Shown: positions 7,468 through 14,769 of the stretch, one piece after another
Position numbering within the stretch: position 1 is the first letter of the stretch
Layout of the letters: every line of letters starts with the position of its first letter
Assembly (NCBI RefSeq): GCF_946481715.1
Contig: NZ_CAMLOV010000113.1
Coordinates: 1-18,533, forward strand
Source: an uncultured Mucilaginibacter sp.
Lineage (GTDB): Bacteria; Bacteroidota; Bacteroidia; Sphingobacteriales; Sphingobacteriaceae
Direction of reading: 5' to 3'
Length of the DNA stretch: 18,533 nt
Program-made: the position numbers and the translations under genes
The notes under the pieces: generated by a model
Seen by the model: the letters and a program-made list of their open reading frames with translations, nothing else
Told to the model about the DNA's origin: nothing
Database searches by the model: none

Positions 7468-8904
7468 TTATTCTACCACACTTACCCTAAGCATATTGGT
7501 TTTACCATGCTTGGTAATAGGCACTGCTGCGGTATTAATAACCACATCGCCAACGCGGATAAGGTTTTCTGTTTTCAGTATATCGTTTACATCGGTAATG
7601 GTTTGGTCGGTGCTTTCTAACTGATCGTAGTAAAAAGCACGTACGCCCCAAACAAGGCTCAGCGCGTTCAGGAGCTGTTTGTTTGATGTAAAGATGTACG
7701 TACCTGCCTTTGGCCTGTAACTCGAAACTTCGAAGGCTGTGTAGCCCGAGGTGGTCATGGATACAATGCCTACTGCTTTAGTATGCTCGGCAAGGTAAAC
7801 GGCACTGCCGCAAAGGTTATCGCTCAGGAAATTTGCCGAAGCAGGGTCGAGGTTTTCTTTTTTGGAAGCGTTAAAAGGGTAGCCCAGGTCTTCCACGTTA
7901 CGAACGATCTTCGCCATGGTTTCAATAACAATAACCGGGAATTCGCCAACGGATGTTTCGCCGCTCAGCATCACTGCATCTGCGCCGTCCAGTACCGAGT
8001 TAGCCACGTCGTTCACTTCGGCGCGGGTGGGGCGCGGGGTGGTTATCATGCTTTCCAGCATCTGCGTTGCTACAATAACCGGTTTAGAGGCATCGCGGCA
8101 TTTGCGGGCAATCATTTTTTGCAATAAAGGCACTTCTTCTAATGGCATTTCAACACCAAGGTCGCCACGGGCAATCATTACGCCATCAGTAGCCGCAATT
8201 ATCTCGTCTATATTATCAATCGCCTCGGGTTTTTCAACTTTCGCAATTACGCGGGCGCTTTTGCCGCTTTCGCGGATAATGCGTTTAAGGTCGATGATGT
8301 CCTGCCCGGTACGTACAAAGGAAAGGCCGATCCAATCCAGGTCCCACTCTAAGGCGTATTGTAAGTTGGTAAGGTCTTCTGCGGTTAAGCTTGGGATAGA
8401 TACTTTGGTGTTTGGCAGGTTAACGCCTTTGCGCGATGTTAATATACCGCCATGCACCACTTCGCAAACTACGGCATCTACGCGGTTGGTTTCAATAACC
8501 TTCAGTTGTAGCTTACCGTCATCTAAAAGGATGATCTCGTTTGCCTGCACATCCTGCGGAAAGGTGTCGTAGGTAATGTATATCTGGTTGTCATCGCCAA
8601 TGCACTCTTTGGTAGTAATGTTAATGCGGGTACCATTTATTAAATGTATGCCGCCATCTTTTACCAGGCCGATACGGATCTTTGGCCCCTGCAAATCGGC
8701 AAGGATACCTACGTTAGTTTTATATTCTGCGTTTATCTCGCGGATAAGGTCGACAAATTTCTTGTGGTCTTCGGGCTTGCCATGCGAAAAATTAAGGCGG
8801 CAAACATTTAATCCGGCGCGTATCATGGCTAATAAAACCTCCTTTTTGGCGGAAGCAGGCCCCATGGTAGCGACAATCTTGGTACGGTTATAATAAAAAT
8901 TCAT
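7468..8904 (-). CDS. pyk: Pyruvate kinase
   Basis: Pyruvate kinase moves phosphate from phosphoenolpyruvate to ADP, the last step of glycolysis. The 478-residue product has the full set of motifs: TKIVATMGPAS (8-18), NFSHG (38-42), ADLQGPKIR (69-77), a B domain at about 78-165, AKVEKPEAI (221-229, with K222 and metal ligand E224), ARGDLGVEMP (245-254), ATQMLESM (279-286) and the long PRPTRAEVNDV...MLSGETS region. The C-terminal domain is of normal size. The start MNFYYNRTKIV is well placed for the family. It lies 68 bases downstream of the IPExxxVDY gene on the same strand and may share its transcript. Confidence 0.97.
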   Translation of the reverse strand: MNFYYNRTKIVATMGPASAKKEVLLAMIRAGLNVCRLNFSHGKPEDHKKFVDLIREINAEYKTNVGILADLQGPKIRIGLVKDGGIHLINGTRINITTKECIGDDNQIYITYDTFPQDVQANEIILLDDGKLQLKVIETNRVDAVVCEVVHGGILTSRKGVNLPNTKVSIPSLTAEDLTNLQYALEWDLDWIGLSFVRTGQDIIDLKRIIRESGKSARVIAKVEKPEAIDNIDEIIAATDGVMIARGDLGVEMPLEEVPLLQKMIARKCRDASKPVIVATQMLESMITTPRPTRAEVNDVANSVLDGADAVMLSGETSVGEFPVIVIETMAKIVRNVEDLGYPFNASKKENLDPASANFLSDNLCGSAVYLAEHTKAVGIVSMTTSGYTAFEVSSYRPKAGTYIFTSNKQLLNALSLVWGVRAFYYDQLESTDQTITDVNDILKTENLIRVGDVVINTAAVPITKHGKTNMLRVSVVE

Positions 8905-8933
8905 ATTCTCAGGTTTAAATCGGGCTATATTAT

Positions 8934-8954
8934 AATACTATATAGTGTAGTATT
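8934..8954. promoter_or_regulatory. Small inverted repeat between IPExxxVDY gene and pyk
   Basis: AATACTA (8934-8940) and TAGTATT (8948-8954) form a 7-bp inverted pair with a 7-base centre, in the 68-bp gap upstream of pyk. It could be an operator for pyk or a weak attenuator; no function can be assigned from the sequence. Confidence 0.3.
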
Positions 8955-8972
8955 GACACATCAAAATTTCCG

Positions 8973-9398
8973 CTAAAATAATAGATTTTCCCGTGATTTT
9001 ATTTTTTTTGGTTCTATCTTTACTGCAGTAACCACCTCGGGTATCTTATTAAGTGCCGAAATTAGGCTTTCAAGGTCATTTTCGTCTATATAATTTTTTA
9101 TTAAAATAAAATAATCGGCCTCCCGCATTTCGGGCACAAGGTAACCCTCTGAGCCCTTATTACCAATAAAAATAAAATCTGTTTCGGTGGTTTCCCAGCT
9201 ATATTGGTAAATAGAGAATAAAAGTTCGCTTCCGCCGGGCCCGATATCGAGTTTTAAGTCCTCCTTGCGCACAAAATTAAAGTTTAAACTTTTGTTGATT
9301 AAGTAACAAATGCGGTAATCTTTAAGCGATGTAGTGAGCGCAATTAATATAAAATCAAAATCGATCTCAAACTTTAAATTTTTCCTGTTCAAAATCAT
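8973..9398 (-). CDS. IPExxxVDY-family protein (function unknown)
   Basis: This 141-residue acidic protein has the family's eponymous motif as V88-P-E-M-R-E-A-D-Y96, just before a hydrophobic strand and the helix-rich C-terminus. There is no signal peptide or membrane segment, so it is probably cytoplasmic. From memory, members of this Bacteroidota-restricted family lie between pyk and the acpP-fabF-rnc cluster, exactly as here. It is divergent from acpP and 68 bases upstream of pyk on the same strand. A possible promoter lies at 9413-9443. No enzyme motif is visible. The family call is fairly sure; the role is unknown. Confidence 0.82.
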   Translation of the reverse strand: MILNRKNLKFEIDFDFILIALTTSLKDYRICYLINKSLNFNFVRKEDLKLDIGPGGSELLFSIYQYSWETTETDFIFIGNKGSEGYLVPEMREADYFILIKNYIDENDLESLISALNKIPEVVTAVKIEPKKIKSRENLLF

Positions 9399-9412
9399 TA
9401 CTTTTACGGCGT

Positions 9413-9443
9413 TAAAATTACTAATCCAAACCTTTGCATTAAA
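9413..9443 (-). promoter_or_regulatory. Possible promoter of the IPExxxVDY gene
   Basis: On the minus strand TTTA (9443-9440), a 19-base spacer and TAATTTTA (9420-9413) resemble TTTG-N19-TAnnTTTG with one mismatch in each box. It ends 15 bases before the start codon. Confidence 0.4.
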
Positions 9444-9476
9444 ATATTGTTCTGTTAATTATGCGAAGTTTTTAGG

Positions 9477-9507
9477 TTTGATATTTAACATAATTTATTT
9501 TTCTTTG
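9477..9507 (+). promoter_or_regulatory. Probable acpP-fabF-rnc promoter
   Basis: TTTG (9477-9480), a 19-base spacer and TTTCTTTG (9500-9507) match the Bacteroidota -33/-7 pattern TTTG-N19-TAnnTTTG with one mismatch in the second box. A transcript start near 9512 would give a leader of about 30 bases before acpP. Confidence 0.55.
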
Positions 9508-9543
9508 CACTGAAAATTTATTAATCATTAAACTATTAAGACT

Positions 9544-9780
9544 ATGTCTGATATCGCTTCAAGAGTAAAAGCTATTATCGTGGAAAAACTGGGTGTTGAC
9601 GAAAGTGAAGTTACACCAGAAGCAAGCTTCACCAACGATCTTGGTGCGGACTCTTTAGACACCGTGGAATTAATCATGGAGTTTGAAAAAGAATTTAACG
9701 TTGCAATTCCTGACGATCAGGCCGAAACTATCGGTACAGTTGGCCAGGCGGTTGCTTATCTTGAGAAAAACGTTAAATAA
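9544..9780 (+). CDS. acpP: Acyl carrier protein
   Basis: This is a 78-residue acidic four-helix carrier of growing acyl chains in type II fatty acid synthesis. The phosphopantetheine site is S37 within [10 protein letters not shown] (34-43), with the usual EFEKEF helix after it. Length and composition are typical. It is first in the acpP-fabF-rnc set: fabF begins 20 bases after its stop. The codons are cleaner and richer in preferred forms than in neighbouring accessory genes, as expected for an abundant protein. Confidence 0.98.
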   Translation: MSDIASRVKAIIVEKLGVDESEVTPEASFTNDLGADSLDTVELIMEFEKEFNVAIPDDQAETIGTVGQAVAYLEKNVK

Positions 9781-9800
9781 GCTCCTCTTAAAACTGTTAA

Positions 9801-11054
9801 ATGGAGTTTAAAAGAGTTGTAGTAACCGGGCTTGGAGCGCTTACTCCAATTGGTAACACCGTTTCTGAATATTGGAACGGTTTGATCAATGGGGTAAGCG
9901 GCGCTGCCTTTATCAAGAGTTTTGACGTCTCGAAGTTCAAAACCAAATTTGCCTGCGAAGTAAAGAATTTTGACGCGGAAGGTTTCCTGGGCCGAAAAGA
10001 GGCCCGTAAGCTCGATCCGTTTGTGCAATATGCTTTGTTCTCTACAGAAGAAGCGGTTAAGGATGCCGGATTAGATTTTGAAAAACTGGATACCAGCCGT
10101 ATTGGCGTTATCTGGGGGTCGGGCATTGGCGGTTTAAAAACGTTTTTGGATGAAGTGGTAAACTTTGCCAAAGGTGATGGTACCCCTAAATTCAACCCGT
10201 TTTTTATCCCAAAAATGATTGCCGACATAGCGCCGGGCCATATCTCTATTAAATATGGTTTGCGCGGGCCAAACTTTACAACAGTTTCGGCATGTGCTTC
10301 ATCAAATAACTCGCTTATTGATGCCTTTAATTACCTGCGCCTTGGTAAAGCAAATATGTTTATCACCGGTGGGTCCGAAGCTATCATAAACGAGGCCGGT
10401 ATTGGCGGTTTTAATGCAATGCACGCTTTAAGTACACGTAACGATGACCCATCAACTGCGTCGCGCCCGTTCGATCTGGACCGCGATGGTTTTGTTGCCG
10501 GCGAAGGTGCGGGTACCATCATTTTAGAAGAATTGGGCCACGCCATAAAACGCGGTGCTAAAATTTATGCTGAAATGGTTGGCGGCGGCATGAGCGCTGA
10601 TGCTTACCACATGACTGCTCCGCATCCGGATGGATTGGGTGCATCGCTGGTAATGAAGGCTGCTTTAGAAGACGCTGGTTTAACCCCGCTGGATGTTGAT
10701 TATGTGAATGTACACGGTACATCTACCCCAATTGGCGATCCGCAGGAAGTAAAAGCCATACAGGATGCCTTTGGCGATAGGGTATTTGATATCAACATCA
10801 GCTCAACAAAATCAATGACAGGCCATTTACTTGGTGCTGCGGGTGCTGTTGAAGCAATTGCATCTATTTTGGCGCTGAAAAATGGTATCATACCGCCAAC
10901 CATCAACCACTTTACCGATGACCCTGCCTTTGATCCACGGATCAACTTTACATTTAACACCGCGCAAAAACGCGAAGTAAATGTAGTGCAAAGCAACGGC
11001 TTTGGTTTTGGTGGCCATAATGCATCAGTGATATTTAAAAGATACCAGCAATAA
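9801..11054 (+). CDS. fabF: 3-oxoacyl-[acyl-carrier-protein] synthase II
   Basis: FabF condenses malonyl-ACP with acyl-ACP to elongate fatty acids. The 417-residue protein has the thiolase fold with the catalytic triad Cys-His-His: C165 in TVSACASSNN, H305 in NVHGTSTPIGD and H342 in STKSMTGHLLGAAG. The C-terminal SNGFGFGGHNAS glycine loop is also present. The N-terminus MEFKRVVVTGLGALTPIGN is standard for the family. It lies 20 bases after acpP, its substrate carrier, and 9 bases before rnc, consistent with one operon. Confidence 0.98.
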   Translation: MEFKRVVVTGLGALTPIGNTVSEYWNGLINGVSGAAFIKSFDVSKFKTKFACEVKNFDAEGFLGRKEARKLDPFVQYALFSTEEAVKDAGLDFEKLDTSRIGVIWGSGIGGLKTFLDEVVNFAKGDGTPKFNPFFIPKMIADIAPGHISIKYGLRGPNFTTVSACASSNNSLIDAFNYLRLGKANMFITGGSEAIINEAGIGGFNAMHALSTRNDDPSTASRPFDLDRDGFVAGEGAGTIILEELGHAIKRGAKIYAEMVGGGMSADAYHMTAPHPDGLGASLVMKAALEDAGLTPLDVDYVNVHGTSTPIGDPQEVKAIQDAFGDRVFDINISSTKSMTGHLLGAAGAVEAIASILALKNGIIPPTINHFTDDPAFDPRINFTFNTAQKREVNVVQSNGFGFGGHNASVIFKRYQQ

Positions 11055-11063
11055 TCTCGTTGG

Positions 11064-11789
11064 ATGCCACTTAGCCGCTTCTACAAGCTATACATTTCCC
11101 CTAATAGAAAATACGTTAAGGTTTTAAAGAATTTGCTCGGTTTTGTGCCGGGCAATTTATCTTTATACCGGTTGGCTTTCAGGCATAAATCGGTTGCGCA
11201 AAACATCAAAAAGGGCGTAAAAAACAGTAACGAACGCCTGGAATTTTTAGGCGATGCCGTATTGGGCAGCGTAGTAGCCGAAGTGCTTTTTAAACTTTAC
11301 CCATACGAAGACGAAGGTTTTTTGACGGAACTGCGATCGAAAATTGTAAGCCGTGTTAACCTTAACGCCCTCGGCAAAAAACTTGGTTTTGATAAACTGA
11401 TAGAGTTTGATACCAAAATATTAAACTCGGGCAGGCAAGGCTCGCTGCTCGGTGATGCCTTTGAAGCGCTTATTGGCGCTGTTTACCTGGATAAGGGTTA
11501 CGATTTTACCCGTAATTTTTTGGTGAACCATATCATCAAATCACACATCGATATCCACAAGTTGGAGCAAACCGAAACTAACTTTAAAAGCAAACTAATA
11601 GAGTGGTGCCAACGCCATGGTAAAGACATTAGCTTTGATGTAGTGATAAACCAGGATGGCGAAAGCGCCAAGCTTTTCACCATTCATGCTATTGTAGATG
11701 GTGAGGTGATGGGCTCGGGGAAGGAATTCAGTAAGAAAAACGCCGAGAAATTAGCTGCTGAAAAAGCTTGTGCGGCTTTGATGATATAG
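11064..11789 (+). CDS. rnc: Ribonuclease III
   Basis: RNase III cuts double-stranded RNA, including rRNA precursors and hairpins in mRNAs. The 241-residue product has the signature NERLEFLGDAV (56-66, with E60 and D64) and the second metal-binding segment GDAFEALIGAVYLDKG (D131, E134). A double-stranded RNA-binding domain (about 172-241) ends in SKKNAEKLAAEKACAALM. About 20 extra N-terminal residues precede the first family helix, common in Bacteroidota; a later start is possible but the ATG is only 9 bases after fabF. It faces the minus-strand secreted protein gene across a 66-bp gap. Confidence 0.97.
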   Translation: MPLSRFYKLYISPNRKYVKVLKNLLGFVPGNLSLYRLAFRHKSVAQNIKKGVKNSNERLEFLGDAVLGSVVAEVLFKLYPYEDEGFLTELRSKIVSRVNLNALGKKLGFDKLIEFDTKILNSGRQGSLLGDAFEALIGAVYLDKGYDFTRNFLVNHIIKSHIDIHKLEQTETNFKSKLIEWCQRHGKDISFDVVINQDGESAKLFTIHAIVDGEVMGSGKEFSKKNAEKLAAEKACAALMI

Positions 11790-11827
11790 GGATGGTTCTT
11801 TAATCACTGAGTGTAGAACATTTGAAA

Positions 11828-11855
11828 AGCTTTTACCTTTCGCTTTCAGCTTTCC
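11828..11855. repeat. Degenerate 7-bp tandem array, unit GCTTTCA
   Basis: Four units in exact 7-bp register: AGCTTTT, ACCTTTC, GCTTTCA, GCTTTCC. The array ends directly at the stop codon of the minus-strand gene (11856-11858), in the short gap after rnc. Confidence 0.6.
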
Positions 11856-12626
11856 TCACGGTTTCTTGATCTTAATGTCGCCCGGCCCGCCCAAAGATAC
11901 CGGAGCGTTTACTTTGGGCAACGGTTTATAGTTGTCGCCACTTCGCTTATAATACTGGTAGTTTGTACTTATGTGTTTCATTAGGTCATAATCGGCCCAT
12001 ATTTTTAAATCTTCGTAAGAGGGGCGCCAAAAGCCCATGAATTTTTGTACTTCTACCGAATCTTTTAAGCCGGTTACGCGCATAACCAACGTTGCATTGT
12101 AGCGCCGGTCGACCTCGGTGGCTTCCAATTCGCGTTTGGCAAACGTGGCAAAACGCCTTGCACGCCCTGGGTTTTTACCAAACAATTCGTAAAAGCCCGT
12201 TAGCGGCGATGTAAGGAAAGATAAGGCAGGCGGTTTTCCATTATAAAAAGTACCCTTGCTTTTGTATACGCCCATTATCTCCTTCAGTTCCTGCCGCTTT
12301 GTTTGGCCGGTAATACGCACTTCCGCCAGCTTAAATTCGGGTTGCATGTACACAACCATGCCAAAGCCCTCGTACTCCTGCTTTTGTACAGTATAATCGC
12401 TCTTGGTAAACTGCAGCGTATCGCCTTTGTTTGCGCTGATGGTATAGTTGCCCAGTTCGTCGGTAGTAATGGTATTACGGGTTTTTAGGTTGGTTACCAA
12501 AACACCGGGCAGCCGGTCATTAGATATTTTGCGGTAGGTGGTGCCTTTTGCCTCCTGCGCTGTAGCGTGTAGCCGGCATATCAGTAAAAAAAATAAGGTA
12601 CAGGCTAAGAGGCGCTTCAATGGCAT
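11856..12626 (-). CDS. Secreted protein with carboxypeptidase-regulatory-like domain
   Basis: The product is 256 residues with a signal peptide (1-23, predicted cut ATA|Q24). Residues about 30-110 resemble the carboxypeptidase D regulatory-like beta sandwich common in Bacteroidota outer-membrane and surface proteins: LPGVLVTNLKTRNTITTDELGNYTISANKGDTLQF. The remaining about 140 residues are Lys/Arg/Tyr-rich and match nothing I recognise. There is no TonB-dependent barrel, so it is a stand-alone protein. A -7-like element lies just upstream (12641-12648). It converges with rnc. The domain call is good; the function is unknown. Confidence 0.8.
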   Translation of the reverse strand: MPLKRLLACTLFFLLICRLHATAQEAKGTTYRKISNDRLPGVLVTNLKTRNTITTDELGNYTISANKGDTLQFTKSDYTVQKQEYEGFGMVVYMQPEFKLAEVRITGQTKRQELKEIMGVYKSKGTFYNGKPPALSFLTSPLTGFYELFGKNPGRARRFATFAKRELEATEVDRRYNATLVMRVTGLKDSVEVQKFMGFWRPSYEDLKIWADYDLMKHISTNYQYYKRSGDNYKPLPKVNAPVSLGGPGDIKIKKP

Positions 12627-12640
12627 AAATATTTATACTA

Positions 12641-12648
12641 CAAACTTA
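12641..12648 (-). promoter_or_regulatory. Probable -7 element for the 12626 minus-strand gene
   Basis: On the minus strand this reads TAAGTTTG, an exact match to TAnnTTTG, 14 bases before the ATG. No clear -33 TTG is seen at the usual distance. The leader would be only about 8-10 bases. Confidence 0.5.
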
Positions 12649-12695
12649 TAGCTTAAAAACGATTTGAAATGTGAAAAAGTGTTAAACGTAACATT

Positions 12696-12723
12696 CTAAA
12701 GACTAAACACTAAATCCTAAAAG
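12696..12723. repeat. Degenerate 7-bp tandem array, unit CTAAAnn
   Basis: Four units in exact register: CTAAAGA, CTAAACA, CTAAATC, CTAAAAG. It lies in the 200-bp gap between the divergent secreted-protein gene and yicC. Confidence 0.6.
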
Positions 12724-12772
12724 AAGAAAATGTGGCTTAGTGAAATTTAAAAAGCATAGCATTTGCGTTCGT

Positions 12773-12807
12773 CTCAAATCTCATATCTCAATTCTCACAT
12801 CTCTTCT
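12773..12807. repeat. Degenerate 7-bp tandem array, unit CTCAnnT
   Basis: Five units in register: CTCAAAT, CTCATAT, CTCAATT, CTCACAT, CTCTTCT. The array ends 8 bases before the yicC -7 element and occupies the place where a -33 box would be expected. Confidence 0.65.
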
Positions 12808-12815
12808 AAAAATCC

Positions 12816-12823
12816 TATCTTTG
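12816..12823 (+). promoter_or_regulatory. Probable -7 element of the yicC promoter
   Basis: TATCTTTG is an exact TAnnTTTG match. It ends only 3 bases before the yicC ATG (12827), so the transcript would start at or next to the start codon and be leaderless or nearly so. Confidence 0.5.
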
Positions 12824-12826
12824 CGC

Positions 12827-13705
12827 ATGATAAAATCCATGACAGGGTATGGAATTGCCAGCTTCGACTCGGGCAGAACAAAATATACCGTCGAAATTAA
12901 ATCCCTGAACAGCAAATTTTTAGAACTCTCCTTACGCTTACCAAAGGTATTTTCTGATAAAGAGTTTCAGTTGCGCAACGATTGCAGCAAGCAAATTGAA
13001 CGCGGTAAAGTGAATTTATCCATCAATGCCGAGCAGGCCGATGCCGCAGAAGCTAAAGCCGCAGGCATAGATCGTGCCCTGCTTAAACACTACTACAACC
13101 AGCTAAAATCGGTAAGCGATGAGTTGAACGAACCAGGCGGCAACCTGTTGCAATTAGCCCTTGGCTTGCCCGACGTGGTGAAGTTTGCAGAAGATACCGT
13201 ATCTGACGATGAATGGAAACTGGTAGAGAAGACCTTTAACCAGGCTATGGCCGCTTTTCAGCAGTTCCGTAGCGATGAGGGCAACGTGCTGGAGCAGGAT
13301 ATTAAAATGCGCATTGGCATTATTCTGAAAAACCTGGAACTTGTGGAGATTGAAGAACCAAAACGCGTACCCGTTATCCGCGAACGCCTGAACCAGTTTT
13401 TGAGCGAGGCCGTTGGCAGCGAAAGCGTAGACAAGAACCGCTTTGAGCAGGAACTGATATACTTTATTGATAAACTGGATATCACCGAAGAGAAAATAAG
13501 GCTTAAGGCCCACTGCGATTACTTTATAGAAACATTAAAGAATGCCGACGCAAACGGTAAAAAGCTTGGTTTTATATCGCAGGAGATAGGCCGCGAAATA
13601 AACACCCTCGGCTCCAAAGCCAACGATGCCAATATGCAAAAGCTGGTAGTGGGGATGAAGGAAGAGCTTGAGAAAATAAAAGAACAATTACTAAATGTAT
13701 TATAG
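12827..13705 (+). CDS. yicC: YicC-family endoribonuclease
   Basis: The product is 292 residues from the ATG at 12827, beginning MIKSMTGYGIAS, the near-invariant family start. The reading frame extends upstream to 12740, but those 29 codons are Lys/Leu-rich, lie over repeats and the promoter-like element, and are not part of the family. The N-terminal YicC domain contains the SLNSKFLELSLRLP segment. The C-terminal DUF1732 region contains LDITEEKIRLKAHCDYF and GRKLGF-like GKKLGFISQEIGREINTLGSKAND. YicC proteins are now regarded as RNA-cleaving enzymes involved in RNA turnover. The usual neighbour gmk follows, here separated by an 81-base gap filled by paired octamer arrays. The TAG stop overlaps the first array unit. 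Confidence 0.93.
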   Translation: MIKSMTGYGIASFDSGRTKYTVEIKSLNSKFLELSLRLPKVFSDKEFQLRNDCSKQIERGKVNLSINAEQADAAEAKAAGIDRALLKHYYNQLKSVSDELNEPGGNLLQLALGLPDVVKFAEDTVSDDEWKLVEKTFNQAMAAFQQFRSDEGNVLEQDIKMRIGIILKNLELVEIEEPKRVPVIRERLNQFLSEAVGSESVDKNRFEQELIYFIDKLDITEEKIRLKAHCDYFIETLKNADANGKKLGFISQEIGREINTLGSKANDANMQKLVVGMKEELEKIKEQLLNVL

Positions 13706-13791
13706 TCATTGAATCATTGGGTCATTAAGTCATTATTATATGGCGTGTGGCCCAATGACCCAATGACCCAATGACTCAATGATTCAATGAC
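13705..13791. repeat. Inverted pair of 8-bp tandem arrays between yicC and gmk
   Basis: The left array (13705-13736) reads GTCATTGA, ATCATTGG, GTCATTAA, GTCATTAT. The right array (13752-13791) reads CCAATGAC three times, then TCAATGAT and TCAATGAC. The right array is the inverse of the left: over 32 bases they agree at about 28 positions, with a 15-base centre. The last right unit contains the gmk ATG (13787-13789), and the first left unit overlaps the yicC stop. Confidence 0.85.
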
Positions 13792-14359
13792 CAAAGAAGG
13801 TAAACTCGTTATATTTTCGGCACCATCGGGTGCAGGTAAAACTACTATAGTACACCACCTGCTTGGCCACATACCAAATTTGGAGTTTTCCATATCGGCT
13901 ACTACCCGGACCCCGCGCGGCGATGAGCAGAATGGGAAAGACTACTATTTTATTAGCCTGCCCGAGTTTACGCACCGCATTGCCAAAAAGCAGTTTGTAG
14001 AATTTGAAGAAGTTTACACCGGCACATTTTACGGCACCCTGCGCACCGAAATTGAGCGTATTTGGGCAAAAGGAAAAACGGTTATTTTTGATATCGACGT
14101 GGAAGGCGGGCTTCACCTTAAGCGTAAGTATGACGGGCAGGCACTTGCTATATTTGTACAGCCCCCATCATTGGAGGTTTTAAAGGAGCGCCTCACCGGC
14201 CGCGGCACCGATAGCGCCGAAAAACTGCAGGAACGCTTCGAAAAAGCGGAAAAAGAACTAAACTACGCCCCGCAATTTGATATTATCCTCAAAAATTACG
14301 ATCTTGAAACGGCTTGCACAGAGGCGGAGAAATTGGTGAAGGACTTTATTGCCAGTTAG
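13787..14359 (+). CDS. gmk: Guanylate kinase
   Basis: Guanylate kinase phosphorylates GMP to GDP with ATP. The 190-residue product shows the P-loop SAPSGAGKTT (11-20), the GMP-binding segment SATTRTPRGDEQNGKDYYF, the middle FEEVYTGTFYGT loop and VIFDIDVEGG; all are family hallmarks. The ATG lies inside the last unit of an octamer repeat array, so the first residues (Met-Thr) are spelled by repeat DNA. The next in-frame methionine lies far beyond the P-loop, so this start is needed. The stop codon lies in the first unit of the following heptamer array. Confidence 0.97.
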   Translation: MTKEGKLVIFSAPSGAGKTTIVHHLLGHIPNLEFSISATTRTPRGDEQNGKDYYFISLPEFTHRIAKKQFVEFEEVYTGTFYGTLRTEIERIWAKGKTVIFDIDVEGGLHLKRKYDGQALAIFVQPPSLEVLKERLTGRGTDSAEKLQERFEKAEKELNYAPQFDIILKNYDLETACTEAEKLVKDFIAS

Positions 14360-14387
14360 CAGTTCGCTGTGGGCAGTTGGCAGTTAG
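14353..14387. repeat. Degenerate 7-bp tandem array, left flank of the S23 gene
   Basis: Five units in register: CAGTTAG, CAGTTCG, CTGTGGG, CAGTTGG, CAGTTAG. The first unit contains the gmk stop codon. Read on the other strand the words become ACTGCCA/ACTGCTA-like, the same unit as the array at 14770-14830 on the far side of the S23 gene. Confidence 0.75.
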
Positions 14388-14396
14388 CTTATCATA

Positions 14397-14765
14397 ATGG
14401 GTACTTATAAGGATTTGCTGTTATATAAGAAAAGCTTCAGTCTGGCAATGGAAATCTTTTTAATTACAAAATCATTTCCCAAGGAGGAACGATATTCATT
14501 AACTGATCAAATTAGAAGATCTTCCCGCTCCGTTAATATATGCTCTATTGAGGCTTACCGGAAACGAAGATATCTAAATCATTTCGTAAGCAAGTTGACT
14601 GACGCTGATATGGAAAACAGCGAAACTCAAGGATGGTTGGAATTTTCCCTGGCATGCGAATATATTAATATAGAAGTTTACGAAAAGCTATTATCGCTGT
14701 CGGGCGAAGTAGGACGAATTCTACAGTATATGATGGATAATCCTGACAAATTTGGCGCAGGGTAA
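14397..14765 (+). CDS. Four-helix-bundle protein (S23 / 23S rRNA intervening-sequence family)
   Basis: This 122-residue, almost fully helical protein matches the S23 family: YKDLLLYKKSFSLAMEIF (helix 1), TKSFPKEERYSLTDQIRRSS (loop and helix 2), EAYRKRRYLNHFVSKLTDA (helix 3) and a last helix with EVGRILQYMMDNPDKF. The family was first noted in intervening sequences of 23S rRNA genes but is common elsewhere in Bacteroidota; its role is unknown, with nucleic-acid binding proposed. Distant similarity to Avd proteins of diversity-generating retroelements is known for the family, but no reverse transcriptase lies here. The gene is more AT-rich by eye than gmk and nadD and is bracketed by inverted arrays of one heptamer word. 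It looks like a small insert in a housekeeping gene string. Confidence 0.87.
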   Translation: MGTYKDLLLYKKSFSLAMEIFLITKSFPKEERYSLTDQIRRSSRSVNICSIEAYRKRRYLNHFVSKLTDADMENSETQGWLEFSLACEYINIEVYEKLLSLSGEVGRILQYMMDNPDKFGAG

Positions 14766-14769
14766 TATT

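Noticed and set aside
12740..12826. 29-codon N-terminal extension of yicC
   Set aside because: It lies over a heptamer repeat array and the promoter-like box; the conserved family start is MIKSMTGYG at 12827.
13784..14116. 110-codon ORF antisense to gmk
   Set aside because: It lies fully within a strongly supported gmk and has no family resemblance.
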